Below, piece by piece: positions 33,297-41,885 of a DNA stretch of 64,000 nucleotides; positions within the stretch are counted from its first letter, which is position 1; each line of letters starts with the position of its first letter. Source of the DNA: Polyangium sp. 15x6 (GTDB lineage Bacteria > Myxococcota_A > Polyangia > Polyangiales > Polyangiaceae). The stretch covers positions 62,001-126,000 of the forward strand of contig NZ_JASBQE010000021.1 of the NCBI RefSeq assembly GCF_029960785.1, read 5' to 3'. A program made the position numbers and the translations under genes. The notes beneath the pieces are model-generated. The model ran no database searches, was not told the origin of the DNA, and saw nothing but the letters and a program-made list of their open reading frames with translations.

Positions 33297-33782
33297 ATGA
33301 GTGGTTATCGTGTCACGTTCGAGTCGTCTCTGTTTTCGCCGCAAGGCGCGGACAGGGAGGAGTCGCATGAGACCTTGCAGCTCTATCTGGACACGCTTGT
33401 CCGGGCAAACTGCATCATCATGGCGCGCCGGCAGCTCCCCTTGCTGTACGCGTCCGGCGCGCGCTACGAGGCGGAGCCGCGCGGCCAGGAAAACTGGCAG
33501 GACGCACTCCGCGTCCTCGCTCGGAAGCGCGCCGACTGCGAGGACCTCGCGAGCTACCGCGCGGCCGAGCTGCGGACGCGGTTCGGCGTGTCGCAGGCCC
33601 GGGCCATCTTCACGTTCTGGCAGAGCCCGCAGACGCTCGAACAGCGCTACCACTGCCTCGTGCGCTACCCCATGCCCCCCACGGGGTCGCGTCCCTACGT
33701 TCACCCGTCGGCGCGTGTCGTCGACGGCAACCTGCTCGAGGAGGACCCCTCCAAGGTTCTCGGCATGCGAGGAGCTTTCTGA
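33297..33782 (+). CDS. Transglutaminase-like cysteine peptidase
   Basis: 161 residues. WQDALRVLARKRADCEDLAS contains the Trp and catalytic Cys (about 81) of bacterial transglutaminase-like peptidases; the His follows at about 119 (YHCLVRYP), with a possible Asp at about 143. It lies between capsid-like and LysM genes, so a role in capsid maturation, cross-linking or wall degradation is likely. It overlaps the next ATG by one base. Confidence 0.7.
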   Translation: MSGYRVTFESSLFSPQGADREESHETLQLYLDTLVRANCIIMARRQLPLLYASGARYEAEPRGQENWQDALRVLARKRADCEDLASYRAAELRTRFGVSQARAIFTFWQSPQTLEQRYHCLVRYPMPPTGSRPYVHPSARVVDGNLLEEDPSKVLGMRGAF

Positions 33783-34792
33783 TGCTCGCCGCCCTGATTC
33801 CGCTGCTCGCGCTCGTCGGCGTGGGCATTGCCGTCGCTTCGCGTGGTGCGGCAGAGCCTGCGAAACCGCCGCCCGCGCCGACGCCGACGGGCCCGGCGAC
33901 GATTCCCGGGCAGCCCACCGCGGCAGAACTCACGTTCTTCGACATTCGCGCCGACGGCACGCGCGTGTGGAAGCCGCAGATGCGCGATGCGATTTTGCAG
34001 TACCTCGCGCAGTGGGGGTTCGTCCTCCTGCAGCCGAACGACCCGACGTACATTCAGCTCGTGCCGCGCAAGACGACGGCCGACGCGACGGCGAAGGACT
34101 GGGCCGAGCTCTACGCCGCGACGAAAGTCGTCCTGACCACGCGCTTTCTCATGGGCGACCAGAGCGTTCCGAAGGTTCTCCGAGCGGTCGCGCCCGGCGA
34201 AGAGGCCTTATGGGCTGGCGCGAGCTCGCAGGCAACCTTCGCGGTGCTCCTGGAGCGGGGCGCCGTGCCTCAGCAGCCGAGCCCGCAGCTCCCGAACCTG
34301 CCGGCCCCGCCCCCAGCGCCCGCAACGCCCGATGCGTTCACGCCGCTCGGCCCCGAGCTCGCCGACCAGGTGCGCGCCCTCATGCGGGACGCGACCGACC
34401 CAACGAAGCTCGTGCTCATGGCCGACAGCCTGGAGGGCAAAGAGCCGGTGAAGTACGGGCCCGCGGCCGAAGCGCTCCGGAAGCGCGCGAAGGAGCTCGA
34501 AACGCAGGCCGAGCTCGCGGCCATCAACTCGGGGCGCATTTACATCGTGCGGCCTGACGACCTGCAATCCGAGCTTGCGCAATGGTACACCGGTGACGCG
34601 AACCGGTGGCGCGAGCTCGGGAAGACGAACCCGAAGCTCCGCCTCATGCAGGGCGACGATGGGAACGGCCGCAAGTTCCAGTATTTCGCGCCGTGGGTTG
34701 CGGGCGACAAAATCGTCCTGCCCCCGGGCTGGGACGTGTCCAAAGGTTTGCCGCCGCGGCGCCCTCGGGGCGAACCGAAGGCGGCCGCGTGA
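33782..34792 (+). CDS. Membrane-anchored protein with C-terminal LysM-like domain
   Basis: 336 residues. An N-terminal TM helix (LAALIPLLALVGVGIAVASR) is followed by a Pro linker, a central domain at about 45-150, a second Pro linker, a helical part, and a C-terminal LysM-like fold (IYIVRPDDLQSELAQWYTGD, then WRELGKTNP and WVAGDKIVLPPGW). LysM binds peptidoglycan. Anchor plus LysM suits a virion membrane protein that engages the wall during entry. Confidence 0.65.
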   Translation: MLAALIPLLALVGVGIAVASRGAAEPAKPPPAPTPTGPATIPGQPTAAELTFFDIRADGTRVWKPQMRDAILQYLAQWGFVLLQPNDPTYIQLVPRKTTADATAKDWAELYAATKVVLTTRFLMGDQSVPKVLRAVAPGEEALWAGASSQATFAVLLERGAVPQQPSPQLPNLPAPPPAPATPDAFTPLGPELADQVRALMRDATDPTKLVLMADSLEGKEPVKYGPAAEALRKRAKELETQAELAAINSGRIYIVRPDDLQSELAQWYTGDANRWRELGKTNPKLRLMQGDDGNGRKFQYFAPWVAGDKIVLPPGWDVSKGLPPRRPRGEPKAAA

Positions 34793-35574
34793 AGAAAGGG
34801 AGCCCGGTCGTGTACAAGTCAACCGTCACCCTCACGTTGGGCTCAGGGAGAACGCTTCCCGTCGAGCTCATGACCGCTCGCCGAGACGGCGATTGGTTCG
34901 TCGGCGCCACGTTCACCATCAATGGGAGCCCTATCCGGCTCGCGGCGACGGCGAGCGAAGCGACGGTCCGCGCAGCGCTCGCAAAGCTCGGCCACATCGC
35001 CGAGCCGAGCACGGGCGGCTTTTTCGACACCATCGCGAATGCGATTTCGAAGTTCGCCCGCTCGAAGGCCGTCCAGTCGGTATTGCAAGGCGTGGCCACG
35101 GTCGCGAAAAACCCCATGGTGCGTGACCTCGCGAAGGCGTGGCCGGCCATGGGAACCGCGCTCGACTACATCGGCAAGGGCGCGGAGGCGGCCGCGAGCG
35201 CGCAAAGCCTCATCATGCGGTCGCAGAATGGCGACGCCAAGGCGAAGGCGGCCATCGCCAGCGTGTCGACCGCAGCGCGCCAGGGCAACCCGAACGCGCA
35301 GGTCATGCACCGTGTCCTTGGCTCGGTCTACGGGCGGCACAAGCAAGAGCAGGCCGCGCAAGCGCAAAGGCCGCCGCCGCCGCGGCCTGCTGCCCCGCCG
35401 CCAAGCGCGCCGCGGCTGCGGTTCCCCATGTACCCCCAGCCCGCGCCGCCGAACCCCTACGGCCCGCAGACGCAGCCGGTCTACCCCTACGGCCCGCCGG
35501 TGTCCGCCGGTGCGGCGCTGGACGCGGACCCGGACCTCATCGCCCTCGCACGTACCGTGCGTGCGACGGGCTAA
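34789..35574 (+). CDS. Virion-like protein with Pro/Tyr-rich tail
   Basis: 261 residues from a GTG overlapping the previous TGA. The N-terminal beta part (STVTLTLGSGRTLPVELMTA) is followed by helices with Ala/Gly (VQSVLQGVATVAKNPMVRDL), then a Pro-rich, Tyr-rich tail. It could be a minor capsid or internal protein; no family is recognised. Confidence 0.55.
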   Translation: MKKGSPVVYKSTVTLTLGSGRTLPVELMTARRDGDWFVGATFTINGSPIRLAATASEATVRAALAKLGHIAEPSTGGFFDTIANAISKFARSKAVQSVLQGVATVAKNPMVRDLAKAWPAMGTALDYIGKGAEAAASAQSLIMRSQNGDAKAKAAIASVSTAARQGNPNAQVMHRVLGSVYGRHKQEQAAQAQRPPPPRPAAPPPSAPRLRFPMYPQPAPPNPYGPQTQPVYPYGPPVSAGAALDADPDLIALARTVRATG

Positions 35575-35601
35575 CGCAGGCTCACGACGAGAGAAACGAA
35601 C

Positions 35602-35913
35602 ATGTACCAAGCTGCAGCAGCAACGGTTCTGGGGTCGACCACCCCCACCTTCCGACGGAACCAGGGGTTCGCAGCCGCCATCGTGCGCAACGGCGCGGGC
35701 GACTACACGCTTACCCTCGACGAGGCGTTCGCGGCCGACGAACTCAATATCCAGTGCACTGGCGCGGAGGTGGGCGCCAGCGCCGTGTGTAGCGGCACGG
35801 CCCACGGCGGGACGGCGACACTGACGACGATTCGGGTGAACACCATTGGCGACGGTGGCACGCCCGCGGACGTCGACTTCTTCATCTCCGTATCCGCCTA
35901 CGACCCGGATTGA
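35602..35913 (+). CDS. Small all-beta protein, capsid or spike candidate
   Basis: 103 residues, ATG after GAGAGAAACGAAC. Regular beta strands throughout (YTLTLDEAFAADELNIQC; ATLTTIRVNTIGDGGTPADV; DFFISVSAYDPD) with no helix predicted by eye. Proteins like this are common as phage decoration or spike proteins. Confidence 0.55.
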   Translation: MYQAAAATVLGSTTPTFRRNQGFAAAIVRNGAGDYTLTLDEAFAADELNIQCTGAEVGASAVCSGTAHGGTATLTTIRVNTIGDGGTPADVDFFISVSAYDPD

Positions 35914-35924
35914 TGAGGTAGCGC

Positions 35925-36614
35925 GTGGAAGGCCGTCAAGACGTTCTCTCCGTTGCAGACGGCCGCCATAGCGGCGGATGGGCCGAGCTGAAGCCCGGCG
36001 GCGCTGACGTCAGCGTCATGAAGGCGGACGGCAAAGACCAGAGCCCGCAGGTGCTCACGATTGCGTGGAGCACGCAGATTTTTGCCGGCCGCCCCGAGCC
36101 GCTCGCAAGCCCCAAGCCATTCAAGGTGTTCGGCGTTCTCGACTGGGGGCAGGTCGGCGTCCAGCACCGAGCGACCTTCGATTGGGGGCGAGGCGGCGCC
36201 CTCACCATCACGGCCACGGCGTTCCACCTCCAGGCCCGAAACCTCGCGGCCGACGGGCCCACCATCACGGTGCGCGCCACGGCGAGCTACGCGCCTCGGC
36301 CTGGTCACGAGGCAAACCGCGTGACCCTGACCGACCGGTTCGAGGCGCTCGCTCCAGGCGCGCCGTTCGTCACGCCCGTGCCCCCGTTCGCACGCATGGC
36401 GACGGCGCTTCTCGAAGATTGGAGCGTGCTCGACCGCGGGGAGGTGACCGTGCAGTTCCTCGGGCTCGACAACGTGACGCTGTACGAATACACGCCGAAA
36501 AACTGCCGCATCGCCGACTCGGTCGAGATCCCGAACGACGTCGTCTTTGTCCAGGTTACGAAAACCGCGCCGGGTCCCGTCAATGGCGCGCTCTGCTTTC
36601 ACCTGTCGCTATGA
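35925..36614 (+). CDS. Beta-rich virion-like protein
   Basis: 229 residues from a GTG with GAGG upstream. Long beta strands dominate (VLTIAWSTQIFAG; GALTITATAFHLQARNLAAD; ITVRATASYAPRP; GEVTVQFLGLDNVTLYEY). With the 32427 and 35602 products it makes three beta-rich candidates for capsid, penton or spike. Its stop overlaps the hydrolase start (ATGA). Confidence 0.55.
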   Translation: MEGRQDVLSVADGRHSGGWAELKPGGADVSVMKADGKDQSPQVLTIAWSTQIFAGRPEPLASPKPFKVFGVLDWGQVGVQHRATFDWGRGGALTITATAFHLQARNLAADGPTITVRATASYAPRPGHEANRVTLTDRFEALAPGAPFVTPVPPFARMATALLEDWSVLDRGEVTVQFLGLDNVTLYEYTPKNCRIADSVEIPNDVVFVQVTKTAPGPVNGALCFHLSL

Positions 36615-39154
36615 AGGCCAGCGAGTTCCTTGCTACAATTCGAGGGCAATCAGCGAGCGCCGCGCGGGACGCGAAGGTCGTGGAGGCGGCGCGTGCTGGC
36701 GGCCTCGTCGAGTGGCCCTGGGTCGAGGTGCCGCTCAAGAACGGTCGCGGCGCGTTTCGTGTGGCGAGCGACTACGTCAGCATCGGTGAGCACTACCCGA
36801 CCCGAAAGTCGAACCGGGGCGATGATTGGGTCCGCGTCCCGATGGGAGGAGCCGCGGCGCAGTCCATCGCCGACTTGGTAGGCGCGGTTTTGCCGTCGGG
36901 CTACATGGTGGACCTGATTTGGGATGCTGCAGAGCTGAAACTGCGCCCCATCACGTTTCCCACCGCTGGGATGATGACGACGGAGAAGTTTGTCGAGCAT
37001 CACCGCCGCATCGAAGAGCAGCGCGGCGGACGCGATGGGCTCGTCGCGGGCATCAAAAAAGACACCGTCGTCACGAACAAGCTCCTGAAGAAGCCCCAGG
37101 CCACGGCCATTTACGGCTGGCATCACCCGGACGGCAAACCCATTCAGCCGGTTTCGACGGCGCACGGCGAGCCGTGGTATTCCGACTACAGCCACGGCGT
37201 GCGGCTCGTCGCGCCGGAGATGGTGCTCGACGGCCGCACGGTGCTCGTGCAGGACGTGCTCCGGGACCCGAGCCTCGCCGCAGTGCTCACCGGTGGCGCC
37301 GCCTGGGGCGCGCGCCACGACGCGCCGAACGACGGCGTGCTCCAGGTCGTGCGCTACGGCAGCCAGCCGCGTGCGCCCGAGGTCGCACAGGTGATGCCCG
37401 TGGCGAGCTCGACCCCGAGCTCGGGGCGAGACCTCGGGGTCGCGGCGGTCGAGTGGTGTCTCGCAGAACTCGCGGCCGGCGTGCGAGAAGAGCCGCCGGG
37501 CTCGAACACAAGCCCACGCATTCGAGAGTACCTCGCGCCTGCCCGCCGTCGAGAGACCGGCAAGCTCGTCGGCCTCACCGCGGGCGAGTGGTGTGCCGCT
37601 GGGCAGTCGGCCGCGCTCGCGGCCGTTGCCCGTCCTGGCGAGTACGTGCCCCACGGCTACCGCATCGCGGTGTGGGAGCTGCGGGAGGATGCGAAGGCGA
37701 CGGGCGCGTGGGTGCCCATCGCGGATGTCCGGGCGGGCCGGTACCGCATCCAGCGCGGCGACCTCCTCGTCTCGACGCGCGGCGCGCCCGGCCTCGGTCA
37801 CGTCGCACGCGTCGACGTTCCCCCGAACGACCACGGCGAGGTCGTCACCATCGGCGCGAACGAAAACAACGCGTGGACGCGCCGCACGCGGAACCTAAGC
37901 GAGCCCGAGCTCGAGGGCGTCATCAAGTATCGCGACTATCGGCCCGTGATGACGCTCGATGCTCCTGCGCCCGCGAATGTCGCCGCTCGCCCCGCGCCCG
38001 CGCCTTCGACGCCCTCCCCCGCACCGGGGCAGTCGATTGACGCGTGGGCGCGGGGCGTCTTTCTCCAGGCCTGGGAGAAGGAGTTTCCCGGGACGCAGCC
38101 GACGGCGCAGGAGTTCCAGGGCATCATGGCCATCGCGCGTTACGAGCGCATGTACGGCCACGCTGCGAAGCCCGAGGCCGGGCGCGGGGCGAACAACTGG
38201 GGCGGCGTCCAATGCCCGAGCCGCGCTCCATGCAAAGAGGGATGCTACCCCGGCGGCGACAAGGACAAGGCCGGACAGGGGTATGCCGCGTGCTTCAAGA
38301 AGTACGACACGCCGCTCGACGGCGCGCGCCACCTCATCCAGCTCGTGACGCGACGCCGGCCACACGTACACGCAGCGCTTCGGTCTGGCGACCTTCTACG
38401 CGTCGGGACGGAGATGGGAACGAAGCGGACCATCGACGGGAAGGATTACCTCGCCTACCACGAGACCGACCCGCCGGTGTACGGCCGCAACATCTTCCAC
38501 CATGCAAAGGAGCTCGCGAAAGCTCTTGGACAGCCGCTTGCCGTTCGCCTCGGCGAAACCACGGCAAGTTCAAGCGCTTCCGTGACGGACCCGCCGGCGG
38601 CGGTGCGCCCCGTCGCGCCCACGACGACACCCGCGAGCTCGAGCTCGTCGAACGCGTCCAGCATGCAGGCGGGCATTCGCGCCATTGTGGCGTCGCGTGC
38701 GCCGACCCTCGCGCGGGTCGTCGTGGGCGCGCCCATTGCGCCGTGCGAACTCGCTCCGGCGGTCACGACGGGCGTCGCGTCGTCGCTTTCGGTTCGTGAC
38801 TACGCCGAGCGCGTCAATGACTACATTCGCGCTCTCCACGCCATCATCGAAGAGGAGCGGAAGATTCGTCAGCAGCCCGACGGGTTTCCGTGGAATGAGT
38901 GGGCGGCTTTTCGAGTCTCGTGGTCCGAGGCCTATTTTCAGGTGTCCCACGCCCTCATTCCGTGGTTTGATGACAGCGTGGTGAAGACCTACGACGGGCT
39001 CAGCCGGAAGTGGGCTGACGTCGTGCAAAAGCACTACGGCCGCCGCCCGGCAACCCCACTCCTGGACCCGCCGTCGCCGATTCCCAAGGCGGTCTGGTAT
39101 GCGCTTGGCGGGTCGCTCGCCGTCGGTCTGCTCACCCGTTTCGTCATGAGGTGA
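36611..39154 (+). CDS. Three-domain cell-wall hydrolase with C-terminal TM
   Basis: 847 residues. Domain 1 (about 1-235) has the pattern AIYGWHHPDGKPIQPVS then YSDYSHGVRLVAPEM, a conserved domain of unknown activity with paired His/Asp. Domain 2 (about 270-450) looks like a CHAP/NlpC-type amidase: LTAGEWCAAGQSAA for the Cys and GLGHVARVD for the His. Domain 3 (about 475-640) resembles a muramidase/glucosaminidase (NNWGGVQCPSRAPCKEGC, then ACFKKYDTPLDGARHLIQL). A Ser-rich linker and one C-terminal TM (AVWYALGGSLAVGLLTRFVM) follow. It likely opens peptidoglycan at entry or exit. Confidence 0.65.
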   Translation: MKASEFLATIRGQSASAARDAKVVEAARAGGLVEWPWVEVPLKNGRGAFRVASDYVSIGEHYPTRKSNRGDDWVRVPMGGAAAQSIADLVGAVLPSGYMVDLIWDAAELKLRPITFPTAGMMTTEKFVEHHRRIEEQRGGRDGLVAGIKKDTVVTNKLLKKPQATAIYGWHHPDGKPIQPVSTAHGEPWYSDYSHGVRLVAPEMVLDGRTVLVQDVLRDPSLAAVLTGGAAWGARHDAPNDGVLQVVRYGSQPRAPEVAQVMPVASSTPSSGRDLGVAAVEWCLAELAAGVREEPPGSNTSPRIREYLAPARRRETGKLVGLTAGEWCAAGQSAALAAVARPGEYVPHGYRIAVWELREDAKATGAWVPIADVRAGRYRIQRGDLLVSTRGAPGLGHVARVDVPPNDHGEVVTIGANENNAWTRRTRNLSEPELEGVIKYRDYRPVMTLDAPAPANVAARPAPAPSTPSPAPGQSIDAWARGVFLQAWEKEFPGTQPTAQEFQGIMAIARYERMYGHAAKPEAGRGANNWGGVQCPSRAPCKEGCYPGGDKDKAGQGYAACFKKYDTPLDGARHLIQLVTRRRPHVHAALRSGDLLRVGTEMGTKRTIDGKDYLAYHETDPPVYGRNIFHHAKELAKALGQPLAVRLGETTASSSASVTDPPAAVRPVAPTTTPASSSSSNASSMQAGIRAIVASRAPTLARVVVGAPIAPCELAPAVTTGVASSLSVRDYAERVNDYIRALHAIIEEERKIRQQPDGFPWNEWAAFRVSWSEAYFQVSHALIPWFDDSVVKTYDGLSRKWADVVQKHYGRRPATPLLDPPSPIPKAVWYALGGSLAVGLLTRFVMR

Positions 39155-39158
39155 AACC

Positions 39159-39998
39159 GTGGACGCTGCAACGGTTGCGCAATGGCTCGACGAGGTGCGG
39201 GGCAGACACAAGGCGTCGGGGACGCTCACTCTCACCCTCAACAACTATCGCGACGACGGGCGCGGGGTGCAGCTCGACGCATGGGACCTTCCCCAGGACC
39301 TCGACGTCGCCGAGCTCTGGCGAAGCATGTCGGAGCTCGCGCGCCTCGAGGCCGATTGCCTGAAGGGCGTGCAGACCTACGCCATCTGCGTCCACGCAGG
39401 CGGCGCGCTCGTCGCGCGCAGGCTGTTCCAGCTTGAGGGCGGTAGGGCAGACGTGCCCCTGCGACGCGAGGGAGACGGCGCGCACGAGGCCTTGCAGCTC
39501 CTCCTCAAGCATATTGAGGGGAAGGAAGCGGCCATCGCCCGAAAAGATGATCTCATCATGAAAATGGCGACCGGCTACGTTGGTGGCTTCGCGAAGGAGC
39601 TCGAACGCCTGCAGACCCGGAACGAGGCGCTCGAGCTCCGCGACATGACCCGTGCCGAGGGGTACGAAAAGCTGCTCTCAAAGCAGCACGAGCGCGAGCT
39701 CGCGGCGAAGAAGACCGAGCACGGCATGCAAATGACGCAGGAGCTCGTGCACGGCGTGCGCATGCTCGCGCCGTTCATCGGGAACAAAATCATTGGCGAG
39801 AAGGCCCTGCCGACGGGCACGCTCTCGCCCAAAGAGCAGGCATTGCAGGCGTTACTGGAGTCAGTCACGCCCCAGCAAATGCAGCAACTTCAAACCGTCC
39901 TGAACCCCTACCAGGCCATCGCCATCATGGAGTTCTGGCAGGACTACGTCGGCAAAAAGGACGAAACGCCTGCGGACAAGGCGCAGGAGAAGCGGTGA
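39159..39998 (+). CDS. Coiled-coil structural protein
   Basis: 279 residues from a GTG with GAGGT seven bases upstream. An N-terminal alpha/beta part of about 95 residues is followed by long coiled-coil helices (GGFAKELERLQTRNEALELR; EQALQALLESVTPQQMQQLQ). No nucleotide-binding loop is present, so it is not the packaging ATPase. A scaffold or internal-membrane protein is possible. Confidence 0.55.
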   Translation: MDAATVAQWLDEVRGRHKASGTLTLTLNNYRDDGRGVQLDAWDLPQDLDVAELWRSMSELARLEADCLKGVQTYAICVHAGGALVARRLFQLEGGRADVPLRREGDGAHEALQLLLKHIEGKEAAIARKDDLIMKMATGYVGGFAKELERLQTRNEALELRDMTRAEGYEKLLSKQHERELAAKKTEHGMQMTQELVHGVRMLAPFIGNKIIGEKALPTGTLSPKEQALQALLESVTPQQMQQLQTVLNPYQAIAIMEFWQDYVGKKDETPADKAQEKR

Positions 39999-40002
39999 CG
40001 CA

Positions 40003-40365
40003 ATGGCGACGGACAAAGAGCTGCAGCAAATGGCGAAGCAACTCGACGCGGCAGCGCGTCGCAAGCGTCGCACGGGCCCGAAGAAGAAGCCGGCCGCGAA
40101 GAAGAGGGCCGCGAGCGCGCCGACGAAACGCCGCAGTCCACGCGCCAGCGCCCCGAAGCGAGCCAAGCGCGCCACGAAGAAGCGCGCCCCGAAAGGGTGC
40201 TCGACGAACGCGCTCACGGTCATGCTTCCCAAGGGCTCGCACCTCTCCGTCGTCGGCCAGACGTTCGAAGTCGTCGGAAAGGGCGGCGCTCCGTCGAAGG
40301 GCTCCGCTCCGAGCAAACCCAAAGCGTCGCCTCGGAAGGGGCGAAGGAAGGCCAAGCGGTCGTGA
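40003..40365 (+). CDS. Histone H1-like basic protein
   Basis: 120 residues dominated by Lys/Arg/Ala/Pro (RRTGPKKKPAAKKRAASAPT, KRATKKRAPKG, SPRKGRRKAKRS), with a short beta motif at about 70-92 (LTVMLPKGSHLSVVGQTFEV). Such proteins neutralise DNA. In a virion gene block it may condense the packaged genome, as core proteins do in some tailless viruses. Confidence 0.65.
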   Translation: MATDKELQQMAKQLDAAARRKRRTGPKKKPAAKKRAASAPTKRRSPRASAPKRAKRATKKRAPKGCSTNALTVMLPKGSHLSVVGQTFEVVGKGGAPSKGSAPSKPKASPRKGRRKAKRS

Positions 40366-40610
40366 ACAACAAGCCCAAGTTTTACCTGGACCCCCAGCAG
40401 TTCGGCGCGGGAACCGAGGACCTCGCGCAGAAGCTGCAGGCGCGTTTCGCTGACGTCCGCATCGCCGTCGGACCGAAGCAGTACAACGCGAACGCCCCGT
40501 CCGAGCACCGGGGCCGCATCGAGCAGCTCCAGGACTACGCCGAGCACGTCGGCGGCGCAGCCACGACGGGCCGCTCGCCGAGCTCGCCCGCGCCGAGCGG
40601 CGGAGGCTGA
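40362..40610 (+). CDS. Small element protein
   Basis: 82 residues from a GTG overlapping the basic protein stop (GTGA). MNNKPKFYLDPQQFGAGTED is followed by a helical, partly disordered C-terminus rich in Ser/Gly. Possibly a minor structural protein. Confidence 0.5.
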   Translation: MNNKPKFYLDPQQFGAGTEDLAQKLQARFADVRIAVGPKQYNANAPSEHRGRIEQLQDYAEHVGGAATTGRSPSSPAPSGGG

Positions 40611-40613
40611 CCC

Positions 40614-41102
40614 GTGGACCGGGGCCTCGACGCCATCGTCGCAAGCCGTCGCGGTGGGCAACCGGCGCCGAGGCCTGCCAGCGTCGTCCACGTCGGTGGC
40701 GACGCCGGGACGGTTGCAATCATCGCGAGTCGCCGTCCGGACGTCGCGACCGGCTTCGTGTCGCTGGGGCAGGCGACGGACCCGCTCATCGTTGCGGTGC
40801 ACGAATCCCTTTCGAGGTCGCGCGACCGCATCTACACCACCACCACGCCCCTTCCCGCGGAGCAGGTCGCGCAGTTCGAGCAGCTCTGGGGGGAATGGGT
40901 GCCGTTCTTTACGGTGCCGTTCGTCCGCGGGCCGAACGCCCGGGAGCGCGCGGAGAAGTTCGCGGCATCGGCGAACTATTGGGAGAAGGTGCTCGATGCG
41001 CGGGAGGTACAGCCGGAGGCGCCGCCGTCACGGTGGCCGCTCGTCGTGGCCGCGGTGCTCGGCATCGGGGTGGTCGCCGCGGCTGCCTACAAGCCCAGAT
41101 AG
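40614..41102 (+). CDS. Single-TM protein ending the virion-like block
   Basis: 162 residues from a GTG three bases after the previous stop. The soluble domain has alternating strands and helices. One C-terminal TM (WPLVVAAVLGIGVVAAAAY) ends in KPR. It converges with the second leftward block at 41102/41115. Confidence 0.55.
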   Translation: MDRGLDAIVASRRGGQPAPRPASVVHVGGDAGTVAIIASRRPDVATGFVSLGQATDPLIVAVHESLSRSRDRIYTTTTPLPAEQVAQFEQLWGEWVPFFTVPFVRGPNARERAEKFAASANYWEKVLDAREVQPEAPPSRWPLVVAAVLGIGVVAAAAYKPR

Positions 41103-41114
41103 ACCGCGGCCCGT

Positions 41115-41291
41115 CTACTCGTCCGCTTCGTCGTCCTGCTCTTCGTACCATTCATCGTGACACGTGCATTCGCACGGGTCGTCTTCTGGCGCCTCGAACG
41201 TGGGTTCGAGAGCCTCTTTGATGTCGACACGGTACCGAACGCGAATGCACTCATGCGGGCTCGTTCTCGGGCACGCGCAACGGTCGGTCAC
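41115..41291 (-). CDS. Small acidic Cys-rich protein
   Basis: 58 residues; GTG overlaps the previous TGA and is preceded by AAGGAGG. Four to six Cys (DRCACPRTSPHECI; CECTCHDEW) and an acidic tail. Zinc binding is possible. Function unknown. Confidence 0.55.
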   Translation of the reverse strand: MTDRCACPRTSPHECIRVRYRVDIKEALEPTFEAPEDDPCECTCHDEWYEEQDDEADE

Positions 41292-41620
41292 GGTGCACCT
41301 CCTTCGACGCACTCACCGACCATGCAAATCCCTGCGTCCCCCAAGCACGGGGCGTTGTCTGCGGTCCACACGACGACGCACGCGCCCAATACGCAGGTCG
41401 GGGCGAAGCATGGGCCGGGCGGGCAGCAGTCGGCCGTGACGTCGCAGTGGGCCCCGTCGTCCGGCGGAACGAGCGTCGGGCACGTCTCCGCGCCAGGCTC
41501 GACGTACACGTCGGCGCTGCAACCCGCGACCAGCGTGCCCAGCACGAGGCCGAGCACAAGCCCCCCCAACGCGCACCAGCGCAAGGGTTCTTGGTGGGTC
41601 ATCTTCGCGGCGCGGGTCAT
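41288..41620 (-). CDS. Element-encoded Cys-rich lipoprotein
   Basis: 110 residues; ATG overlaps the preceding stop (ATGA). Signal and lipobox LGLVLGTLVAGC, then many Cys in the mature part (HCDVTADCCPPGPCF, CVLGACV, GICMVGECV). Lipoproteins in prophages often modify the host surface or block superinfection; that is a possibility only. Confidence 0.6.
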   Translation of the reverse strand: MTRAAKMTHQEPLRWCALGGLVLGLVLGTLVAGCSADVYVEPGAETCPTLVPPDDGAHCDVTADCCPPGPCFAPTCVLGACVVVWTADNAPCLGDAGICMVGECVEGGAP

Positions 41621-41868
41621 GACGTGAACGCCTTTCGCACGGCCTCTTCGTCGCGCCGCTGTTTCGCGGCCTCGTCCAGCACAGCGAAACACAGCGAGCG
41701 CAGGCTCGACGATGGCATCGGGATGCACCTCGTCGGGTCCACCTGAATCGCCTCGCAAATGCGGCGGACGTCGAGCATCCAGTCGGCGGGATCCTGCACG
41801 CGTTTCGCGATGGCCCGTGCCATCTCGTCGCTGAGTGCTCCAATTGCGCTTCCCATCAACGTCGCCAT
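41617..41868 (-). CDS. Small helical protein
   Basis: 83 residues from the ATG following GGAGGG. MATLMGSAIGALSDEMARAI, then a helical body with two Cys. No family recognised. ATGA overlap with the lipoprotein gene. Confidence 0.5.
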   Translation of the reverse strand: MATLMGSAIGALSDEMARAIAKRVQDPADWMLDVRRICEAIQVDPTRCIPMPSSSLRSLCFAVLDEAAKQRRDEEAVRKAFTS

Positions 41869-41885
41869 ATTCCCTCCTCGTTTGG

